IMG/VR virus record: IMGVR_UViG_3300029448_000473
Span: 1-22,822 of that record
Origin: a virus
Length of the DNA: 22,822 nucleotides
Strand: one strand, 5' to 3'
Shown here one piece after another: positions 1 to 4,462 of the stretch. The translations under genes were made by a program, and so were the position numbers. The notes beneath the pieces were generated by a model. That model worked only from the letters and a program-made list of their open reading frames with translations. It was not told the origin of the DNA and ran no database searches. Each line of letters opens with the position of its first letter. Positions within the stretch are counted from its first letter, which is position 1.

Positions 1-30
1 ACATAAAATATTTGAAGAGAGGAGTAGGTA

Positions 31-240
31 ATGGGTTTTAAAAAAAATTATCCATTAGAAGTATCTTTTACTATTAGTTATAAAGTAAAAGTTGCAGGTA
101 ATAGTAAAGATATTCATGAAGATGCAGAATATCTTGGTAAAAGAATGTTACATGATGAATATAAAATTGATGCTCACATGGACAAGAATTGGACTATTCA
201 AGTGGAAGATGATTTAGATGAGGTATCTAATGAAGCATGA
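31..240 (+). CDS. Small early protein of unknown function, 69 aa
   Basis: I do not recognise this protein. It is a 69-residue cytoplasmic-looking protein with no signal peptide or membrane segment. Its N-terminal part alternates hydrophobic and polar residues (LEVSFTISYKVKV), then comes a charged helix-like stretch (KDIHEDAEYLGKRMLHDEY) and an acidic C-terminus. This suggests a small beta-alpha-beta fold, similar in architecture to the 63-residue protein at 1097-1288. The start is well supported by the Shine-Dalgarno sequence GAGGAG, about 7 nt upstream. The next gene overlaps its end by 11 nt. Coding is likely; function is unknown. Confidence 0.7.
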   Translation: MGFKKNYPLEVSFTISYKVKVAGNSKDIHEDAEYLGKRMLHDEYKIDAHMDKNWTIQVEDDLDEVSNEA

Positions 241-400
241 TATTAAAATCATGAGCCATAAACCTAAGAAAAGTAATACAGCAGTTCTGTATTTAACAAG
301 AAATGAAGTATTAACAAAAAAAGAAAGACTAAGAAGAAAAGAAAGGAGTAGAGTGGATAAGCTTCTCTCTCCTAATTATTTTAATAACAATAATGCCTAA
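230..400 (+). CDS. Small basic early protein, 56 aa
   Basis: This is an unrecognised, strongly basic protein of 56 residues with a KKERLRRKERSR cluster at about residues 29-40 and an asparagine-rich tail. An in-frame ATG lies at 218, but I prefer the ATG at 230. It has GAGGT at a good distance upstream and gives a short 11-nt overlap with the previous gene, which suggests translational coupling. The basic cluster would suit nucleic-acid binding, but that is inference from composition only. The stop codon lies inside a perfect inverted repeat at 396-411. Confidence 0.55.
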   Translation: MKHDIKIMSHKPKKSNTAVLYLTRNEVLTKKERLRRKERSRVDKLLSPNYFNNNNA

Positions 401-411
401 TATGTATTAGG
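396..411. repeat. Perfect inverted repeat CCTAATA-TG-TATTAGG
   Basis: Two 7-nt arms are separated by 2 nt. The repeat overlaps the stop codon of the 56-residue gene and lies just before the AGAAAGAG ribosome binding region of the next gene. As RNA it would be a weak AT-rich hairpin; as DNA it could be a small operator. There is no U-tract, so it is not an intrinsic terminator. Confidence 0.4.
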
Positions 412-425
412 TAGAAAGAGAATGT

Positions 426-650
426 ATGATAAAGACTAAATTTGATTTACCCTTTGGGTATGATATTATTAATAACAATGAAACAAAACAAGATAATGAA
501 GAACAAGAAGATGACCTTAAAGGAAGCTACGGAATACATGATAAAAATGTTCGAGAGGAAACAAAAGAAGATATGGAAGTAGATATATCCTCGGGGGTGG
601 TAACCCCTTCTATCATGCATTTTAAAATCTGTAAAGAAAAATATTGTTAA
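426..650 (+). CDS. Acidic early protein of unknown function, 74 aa
   Basis: This is a 74-residue acidic protein with a Glu/Asp/Asn-rich middle (about residues 18-50) and no membrane segment or recognisable motif. The region is probably disordered. A purine-rich AGAAAGAG about 6 nt upstream serves as a modest ribosome binding site. The coding sequence contains a short GC-rich hairpin (GGGGT-GGTA-ACCCC) near 595-608, notable against the AT-rich background but without a U-tract. It follows the 56-residue gene in the same direction. Coding is plausible, not proven. Confidence 0.5.
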   Translation: MIKTKFDLPFGYDIINNNETKQDNEEQEDDLKGSYGIHDKNVREETKEDMEVDISSGVVTPSIMHFKICKEKYC

Positions 651-656
651 AAATAT

Positions 657-734
657 ATGGACTTAGATATTATATTTTTAGTGATTGTTTTAGTCATTCT
701 ACTCACATTTAAAAAATGGATTGGAATGTTATAA
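657..734 (+). CDS. Possible 25-residue single-span membrane peptide
   Basis: An ATG at 657 opens 25 codons: an acidic start (MDLD), a run of about 14 hydrophobic residues (IIFLVIVLVILLTF) and a basic end (KKWIGML). That is the pattern of a tiny one-pass inner-membrane peptide, probably with its C-terminus in the cytoplasm by the positive-inside rule. Against it, there is no convincing Shine-Dalgarno sequence, and the last codons overlap the predicted extended -10 element at 727-735. Such micro-membrane proteins occur in phages, but I know no family for this one. Confidence 0.35.
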   Translation: MDLDIIFLVIVLVILLTFKKWIGML

Positions 735-735
735 T
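727..735 (+). promoter_or_regulatory. Extended -10 promoter upstream of the SH3-like gene
   Basis: TGTTATAAT matches an extended -10 element (TGnTATAAT) exactly. The -35 position around 707-712 is poor (ATTTAA), which extended -10 promoters tolerate. The expected start of transcription is near 742, at the edge of the perfect palindrome at 741-756. That is where an operator would block initiation or early elongation. Confidence 0.5.
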
Positions 736-740
736 AAGTT

Positions 741-756
741 AGTAACACGTGTTACT
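741..756. promoter_or_regulatory. Palindromic operator-like site 1, AGTAACACGTGTTACT
   Basis: This is a perfect 16-bp palindrome with the core TAACACGTGTTA, also present perfectly at 1651, 1991 and 2407. It covers the predicted transcription start and ends 2 nt before the GGAAAGGA ribosome binding site of the gene at 765. A dimeric DNA-binding repressor site is the simplest reading. A translational hairpin is also possible because the palindrome abuts the ribosome binding site. Confidence 0.55.
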
Positions 757-764
757 GGAAAGGA

Positions 765-1097
765 ATGATATCAAAACTAACTGTACCTGAAGCTATTAAA
801 GAAATGGTGGGTACTACTAATACTTTCTCTGTAGGTTTCTACAAGAAAGATGGAGCATTTAGAACTGGAGTATTCAGACTAGGTGTAAAGAAAAATCAGA
901 AAGGTGGTAAGCAATATACCAATCCTTCTAATTATCTTGTTGCATATGATATGCAGAAGAAAGGATATAGAAATATTAATTACAATACGATTAAATATAT
1001 AAAAGCAAAAGGTATGATTTATCATATTGATGTAGAGAACACTGATGATTACAGATTAATGTTTGTTGGTGTTGTCAATACTAAGGATGCAGACTAA
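765..1097 (+). CDS. SH3-like beta-barrel phage protein, 110 aa
   Basis: This 110-residue protein has the layout TFSVGFYKKDG, then RLGVKKNQKGGKQYTNP, then VAYDMQKKGYRNIN, then IKYIKAKGMIYHIDV. From memory it matches a family of small phage proteins with 'GVKKhlKGG...NP...vfDmqKKGYR.i' motifs, described as SH3-like beta-barrel proteins of unknown role. It has no membrane segment or catalytic motif. GGAAAGGA stands close upstream of the ATG, directly after a palindromic operator-like site. Its TAA overlaps the next ATG (TAATG), so the two genes are probably coupled. The fold is moderately likely; the function is unknown. Confidence 0.7.
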   Translation: MISKLTVPEAIKEMVGTTNTFSVGFYKKDGAFRTGVFRLGVKKNQKGGKQYTNPSNYLVAYDMQKKGYRNINYNTIKYIKAKGMIYHIDVENTDDYRLMFVGVVNTKDAD

Positions 1098-1288
1098 TGC
1101 CTATGTATGAAGTAACAGTAGAAATTACTTATAGTAAAAAGTATTATGTTAAGGCAAAGGACATTGAAGAGGCACAAGATAATTATCTTCTTGAAGGTCA
1201 CACCAGTCCTTTGTACGACACACCTATTGATAGAACTATTATGGATGTTAATGAGATTGTCAAAAAGAATGGAGAAGAATTTGATTAA
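1097..1288 (+). CDS. Small beta-alpha-beta early protein, 63 aa
   Basis: This 63-residue acidic protein starts YEVTVEITYSKKYYVKAKDIEEAQD: two predicted strands and then a helix. The pattern resembles small DpnD/PcfM-like or similar phage proteins with V.V.A.d.eeA motifs, but I cannot assign it firmly. It shares the TAATG junction with the SH3-like gene, so translation is probably coupled. It overlaps the start of the next gene (1269) by 20 nt. The function is unknown. Confidence 0.65.
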   Translation: MPMYEVTVEITYSKKYYVKAKDIEEAQDNYLLEGHTSPLYDTPIDRTIMDVNEIVKKNGEEFD

Positions 1289-1529
1289 ACGTATTCATAT
1301 CAATCAACATAACATTAGATACAATAATAAAAATCCTAATGACACTAAGGATGTTATTACAGTTAAAACATATAAGAATAATTATTATGGTTCTGATGTA
1401 GTTTGTAATGGTGCTACAAGAATTGTTTATAGTCCTGATAAGCCTCTGTCCTGCGGTGCTAAAGTTTGGATAGAAGCATTAGGTGATGTTACTGTAATAG
1501 GTAAAGATAATAAACCCATAACAGTTTGA
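1269..1529 (+). CDS. Conserved-looking phage protein, 86 aa
   Basis: The frame is open further upstream, but the ATG at 1269 (MEKNLIKRIHINQHNIRY) gives a start that overlaps the previous gene by only 20 nt. The upstream extension would lie fully inside that gene. Strand-rich segments (VITVKTYKNNYYGSDVV, TRIVYSPDKPLSCGAKVWIEA, VTVIG) suggest a small all-beta protein. The PLSCGAxVWIE motif is one I recall from hypothetical proteins in marine phages. The function is unknown. Its TGA overlaps the -35 hexamer of the promoter at 1526-1553. Confidence 0.65.
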   Translation: MEKNLIKRIHINQHNIRYNNKNPNDTKDVITVKTYKNNYYGSDVVCNGATRIVYSPDKPLSCGAKVWIEALGDVTVIGKDNKPITV

Positions 1530-1553
1530 CTTAACAGGGGTGTATTATATAAT
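1526..1553 (+). promoter_or_regulatory. Strong sigma70-type promoter for a small RNA
   Basis: TTGACT (1526-1531), a 16-nt spacer and TATAAT (1548-1553) form a near-consensus promoter. The expected start is near A1560. That is the first base of a stem-loop, and the transcript would end at the terminator at 1608-1648. Confidence 0.7.
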
Positions 1554-1559
1554 ACTATT

Positions 1560-1648
1560 ATCTTCTTTGACTAACCCTTTCAGTCAATAAGATGTTGTTA
1601 TGCAACTGGGGTGTGGAGTTTAGTAGTGTTGTCTTCACACCCCTTTTT
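1560..1648 (+). ncRNA. Candidate 89-nt small RNA made of three tiled stem-loops
   Basis: Between a strong promoter and an intrinsic terminator, the sequence folds without gaps. The first stem-loop is ATCTT/AAGAT plus TTGACT/AGTCAA (1560-1593, 9-nt loop). The second is GTTG/CAAC (1594-1606). The third is the terminator stem (1608-1643) with five U's. There is no ORF of useful size inside. The predicted transcription start coincides with the 5' base of the first stem. It could be a free regulatory RNA of the phage or a leader that controls read-through into the structured region downstream. It does not match any class I know. Confidence 0.55.
1608..1648 (+). terminator. Intrinsic terminator, 11-bp stem and U-tract
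   Basis: GGGGTGTGGAG (1608-1618) pairs with CTTCACACCCC (1633-1643) with one G-U pair and a 14-nt loop, followed by TTTTT. It separates the early small genes from the structured region that begins at the next palindrome (1651). Confidence 0.85.
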
Positions 1649-1650
1649 AC

Positions 1651-1664
1651 ATAACACGTGTTAT
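1651..1664. promoter_or_regulatory. Palindromic operator-like site 2, ATAACACGTGTTAT
   Basis: This perfect 14-bp palindrome shares the TAACACGTGTTA core. It begins 2 nt after the U-tract of the terminator. A loose promoter could be drawn around it (TTTACA at 1646-1651, TTTAA-like -10 near 1670), which would place the site in the spacer. That promoter is weak. Confidence 0.5.
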
Positions 1665-2144
1665 CTAGGTTTAAAGAAACATTTGATGACGATTGAATGT
1701 TTCTTTTAACCGATTACACTAAGCTTGATGAGTTTTGAATTAGCTACCAAAACGATAGGTAAGTCTATGGTCACTGTCGGTACTCGTGCGTAAGCCATTT
1801 CGTATTCTTGGGTTCGTAGCCGAGTATAAACTCAAACGCAACGCAAAGTACCTTGGGGTAGATTGTACAGTCTGCCCCACGTAAATTAGTTTAGTGGCAG
1901 GTCTGCTGAAAAATTATATGCAGAAACCAAGATATAGCCAAAAGGACGCAAAGCCTCGGGAACCTGACTTGGACACTAAACTACTAGTTAGTAACACGTG
2001 TTACACAATGGGTGTTGAATCGTAATACTAGTTTAATTAACTTAATGCGTGGATATAGTGTAGCACGAATCCACCGCCCATATACACGGCTAAGGTAGTG
2101 CCAAGGGGATTTTCCCAAAACTACCTATCACAAAAGGAGTAATC
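1665..2144 (+). other. Structured non-coding region, candidate long RNA leader or origin
   Basis: About 480 nt carry no ORF of note and are more GC-rich than the genes around them. Visible pairings are: 1671-1683 with 1696-1709 (13 bp, one bulge); 1729-1735 with 1828-1834 enclosing 1781-1786 with 1821-1826; 1854-1863 with 1870-1879 (10 bp, two wobbles, loop TGTACA); 1887-1896 with 1974-1983 (10 bp, perfect), extended by 1898-1903 with 1966-1971; 2047-2054 with 2069-2077 (8 bp, one bulge); and 2093-2099 with 2120-2126 next to the ribosome binding site of the 53-residue gene. The octamer ACGCAAAG occurs twice (1841, 1946). It reads as a structured RNA, but hairpins plus repeated palindromes would also suit a replication origin. 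I cannot match it to a known RNA class. Confidence 0.6.
1991..2004. promoter_or_regulatory. Palindromic operator-like site 3, GTAACACGTGTTAC
   Basis: This perfect 14-bp palindrome with the shared core lies 7 nt after the 3' arm of the 10-bp helix at 1887-1896/1974-1983. I see no clear promoter around it. It may be a third binding site for the same factor, or part of an RNA fold. Confidence 0.5.
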
Positions 2145-2306
2145 ATGAATAGTACTGAAGCATATCTAGAAAAATTTAATTCTAGATTATGGTCATTGTT
2201 AAGATACCATCAAGGGGAGTATCGAACAGACTTTGAATTTCCATTAATAAAAAAACATATAGATAAAGATTTAAAGGACTTGCATTATCAGAAAAAAAAG
2301 TTATAA
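2145..2306 (+). CDS. Small early protein of unknown function, 53 aa
   Basis: An ATG at 2145 with a good ribosome binding site (AAAAGGAG, 2132-2139) opens 53 codons starting MNSTEAYLEKFNSRLWSLL and ending in a basic KKKL. The protein is mostly helical-looking, charged and soluble; I do not recognise it. It is the only gene between the structured region and the terminators at 2305-2383, so it forms a unit with them. The hairpin at 2093-2126 stands directly before the ribosome binding site and could affect translation. Confidence 0.6.
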   Translation: MNSTEAYLEKFNSRLWSLLRYHQGEYRTDFEFPLIKKHIDKDLKDLHYQKKKL

Positions 2307-2338
2307 AGAAAGAGTATATTCACTCATATACTTTCTTT
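2305..2338 (+). repeat. AT-rich hairpin after the 53-residue gene
   Basis: AAAGAAAG plus TATA (2305-2318) pairs with TATA plus CTTTCTTT (2327-2338), 12 bp with an AG bulge. It starts in the stop codon of the 53-residue gene and precedes the GC-rich terminator by 14 nt. It may protect the 3' end or add to termination. Confidence 0.5.
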
Positions 2339-2352
2339 CTTTGTGGCTCAAA

Positions 2353-2383
2353 GGGGTGGTCAGAAATGACTGCCCCTTTTTTT
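2353..2383 (+). terminator. Intrinsic terminator with GAAA tetraloop
   Basis: GGGGTGGTCA (2353-2362), loop GAAA, and TGACTGCCCC (2367-2376) form a 10-bp stem with two wobble pairs, followed by seven T's. It isolates the structured RNA/53-residue gene unit from the replication operon. Confidence 0.9.
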
Positions 2384-2406
2384 GGCTCTGAAGAAATTAT
2401 GTTTTG

Positions 2407-2420
2407 GTAACACGTGTTAC
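2407..2420. promoter_or_regulatory. Palindromic operator-like site 4, before the primase gene
   Basis: GTAACACGTGTTAC is a perfect palindrome whose right end is 2 nt from the AGAAAGG ribosome binding region of the primase gene. TATGTT at 2398-2403 could be a weak -10 with a start near 2410, inside the palindrome. This repeats the arrangement at site 1, where the palindrome also sits between a -10 element and a ribosome binding site. Confidence 0.5.
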
Positions 2421-2433
2421 TAGAAAGGTTACA

Positions 2434-3237
2434 ATGTACATCACAAAGAAACATCAACTAGAATACATAAAACAATTAGACATACCTCCTAACAGTCAGG
2501 TTAGAATGGACTGTCCTTTTTGCCTCAACAAAAATACATTTTACATAAACACAGAAGACTTTAAAATTAAATGGGGATGCTATCATGCATCTTGTAAAAT
2601 TGGTGGCAATACTGAACGTCAACTATCTCCTGAAGATGTTACAAATTTCTTGGAACTATCGTCATCCGTCAAAACGGACGAACGGCAACAAAAGAGTTGG
2701 ACAATACCTAGACACTTCACGAACATACAATCCAGTCAGAAATGTTTTTCTTATGTTAAAGAAAATAATTGTTACCCTGCATACATTGAAGGATTAGCAT
2801 CTATTTATTTTGACCCACGAAAGGACCGGGCTGTTTTTATTGTTAAGAACAAAGGGGAACCTGTATCTGCAGTTGGTAGAAGTCTTAATCCAGTCATAAT
2901 GCCTAAGTGGTTTAACTATAATAAAAATAATATTCCTTTTAGTTGCGGCACTGATGACACTGCAGTTGTTGTAGAAGATTGTGCTTCTGCTTGTGCTGTT
3001 AGTTCTATACACACAGGAATTGCTTTATTAGGTACAGCATTAAAAGAAGAGTATGCCATCTACTTAGCAAAAAATTTTAAAAAAGTTATTATAGCTTTAG
3101 ATAGAGACGCAACTAAAAAGGCATTTGATTTATCAAAAGGACTGAGGTATCTTATCGATACGGAAGTAAAAGTCTTGGACGAAGACTTAAAGTATTTAGA
3201 GAACACAAAGATTAAGGAGTTATTTAATGTCACTTGA
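2434..3237 (+). CDS. DNA primase, zinc ribbon plus TOPRIM
   Basis: The 267-residue protein is a stand-alone primase of the bacterial/phage TOPRIM type. It would make RNA primers for replication together with the helicase encoded next. An N-terminal zinc ribbon shows C27-x2-C30 and C49-x4-C54 (CPFC, then CYHASC). The TOPRIM core shows E181 in VVVEDCASA and the DxD motif D223-R-D225 in ALDRDA. In T7 the equivalent domains are fused to the helicase in one protein; here they are separate genes overlapping by 11 nt. An upstream TTG at 2404 is in frame, but the ATG at 2434 follows AGAAAGG and is the better start. A palindromic operator-like site lies just upstream. Confidence 0.85.
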   Translation: MYITKKHQLEYIKQLDIPPNSQVRMDCPFCLNKNTFYINTEDFKIKWGCYHASCKIGGNTERQLSPEDVTNFLELSSSVKTDERQQKSWTIPRHFTNIQSSQKCFSYVKENNCYPAYIEGLASIYFDPRKDRAVFIVKNKGEPVSAVGRSLNPVIMPKWFNYNKNNIPFSCGTDDTAVVVEDCASACAVSSIHTGIALLGTALKEEYAIYLAKNFKKVIIALDRDATKKAFDLSKGLRYLIDTEVKVLDEDLKYLENTKIKELFNVT

Positions 3238-4462
3238 AAATAGAATAATTAAATTTTGTTTAAACCGTGATTTTTTTGAGGATAATAAAAAAAGGATTAG
3301 TAAGAAAAATTTTACTAATGGTTTAGCTGAAGTTTACACTGTTATAAAAAATACATATAACAAACATAATGATGTGCAAAAACTTTCTGTAGAAGAAATT
3401 AAAGATGCATATTTTAATATATATAAACCTGCATCTACTACAGCTCATAGACAAAAAATGAGTGTTATATTAGATAACATAGGTTCTGATAATACAGAAT
3501 ATAATGAAGCTATAGTATCTGAAACATTAAAAAGTTTACGTATACAAGAACATGCTAGACAGCTTATAGAAGAAGCTAATGGTGTATGGAATGGTACACA
3601 AAAAACTTTAACAAATGTAAAAAAAATAGTAGATGAGTTTGATGAAGATGACATAGCAGGAGAAGATGGATTAGTTCCTGTCACTAAAGATATTAGTGAG
3701 ATGCTCCAAGCTGTATCAGTTACTTCTAAATGGAAGTTTAATATAAAAACATTAGGAGATAGAATTGATGGTGTAGGTGAAGGTAATCTTATGGTTATAT
3801 TTGCTAGACCTGAGACAGGCAAGACAGCTTTTTGGGTAAGCTTAGTCGCAGGATATGATGGCTTTGCTCATCAAGGTGCTAAGGTTCATTGTTTTATTAA
3901 TGAAGAACCTGCAGTAAGAACTCAAATGAGAATGGTATCTGCATGGACGGATATGCATAAAAATGAAATAGAACATAATATGAAAGAAGCCACAGATGAT
4001 TGGAAAAAAATTAGAGATAATATTATTTGTCACGATTCTGTAGATTGGTCTTTAGACTCTCTTGATAAATATTGTGAAGATAATAAACCTGATATAGTTA
4101 TTGTTGACCAATTAGATAAAATAAATGTAGAGGGAACTTTTGCTAGAGGAGATGAAAGGTTGAGAGCTATTTATTTAGGAGCGAGAGAGATAGCTAAAAG
4201 AAGAAATATAACTTTGATAGGAGTATCACAAGCTAATGCAGAGGCAGAAGGTTCTGCTATTCTGTCTTTTGACATGATGGAAAACAGTCGTACTGGTAAA
4301 GCTGCTGAAGCTGATTTAATTATAGGTATAGGTAAAGCACAACAAGATGGTGACACACCAAACTTTATGAGAAATTTAAATGTTATCAAAAATAAAATTA
4401 ATGGTTGGCATGGTATTGTAAACACAGTGTTAGTACCTCAGAAGTCGAGGTTCATAGAATAA
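3227..4462 (+). CDS. Replicative DNA helicase, DnaB/gp4-like SF4
   Basis: The 411-residue protein is the ring helicase expected beside the primase. An N-terminal region of about 160 residues precedes a RecA-like motor. The motor has Walker A around residues 194-201 (ARPETGKT, K199), Walker B ending at D294 (DIVIVDQ), a sensor-like GVSQAN segment and a MENSRTGKAAEADLIIGIG segment typical of phage DnaB-like helicases. The first ATG overlaps the primase gene by 11 nt. The TAA overlaps the DNA polymerase ATG (TAATG), so all three replisome genes are translationally linked. The N-terminal region does not show an obvious primase or loader domain. Confidence 0.9.
   Translation: MSLENRIIKFCLNRDFFEDNKKRISKKNFTNGLAEVYTVIKNTYNKHNDVQKLSVEEIKDAYFNIYKPASTTAHRQKMSVILDNIGSDNTEYNEAIVSETLKSLRIQEHARQLIEEANGVWNGTQKTLTNVKKIVDEFDEDDIAGEDGLVPVTKDISEMLQAVSVTSKWKFNIKTLGDRIDGVGEGNLMVIFARPETGKTAFWVSLVAGYDGFAHQGAKVHCFINEEPAVRTQMRMVSAWTDMHKNEIEHNMKEATDDWKKIRDNIICHDSVDWSLDSLDKYCEDNKPDIVIVDQLDKINVEGTFARGDERLRAIYLGAREIAKRRNITLIGVSQANAEAEGSAILSFDMMENSRTGKAAEADLIIGIGKAQQDGDTPNFMRNLNVIKNKINGWHGIVNTVLVPQKSRFIE

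Noticed and set aside
1146-1268. N-terminal extension of the 86-residue protein
   Set aside because: The upstream part lies inside another gene in a different frame and reads as a hydrophobic/basic shadow (KIIIFLKVTP). ATG 1269 gives a compact conserved-looking protein.
1781-1830. tRNA-like T-arm (stem with loop GTTCGTAG)
   Set aside because: The loop has eight nucleotides, and no acceptor stem, D-arm or anticodon arm can be built around it. I found no tRNA in the window.
1926-1940. Group I intron S-like motif (AAGATATAGCC)
   Set aside because: I found no suitable R partner upstream (GGCTA appears only downstream at 2088), no P4-P6 core, and no interrupted gene around it.
1925-1965. c-di-GMP-I (GEMM) riboswitch-like string AAACC...GGACGCAAAGCC
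   Set aside because: The signature resembles the GEMM core, but the stem between ACC and GG is almost missing and the second helix with its tetraloop receptor partner is not present. The similarity is kept only as a note within the structured region.
2404-2433. Upstream TTG start for the primase
   Set aside because: This start lies directly before the palindrome, has no ribosome binding site, and adds ten residues with no match to primases. ATG 2434 has AGAAAGG upstream.
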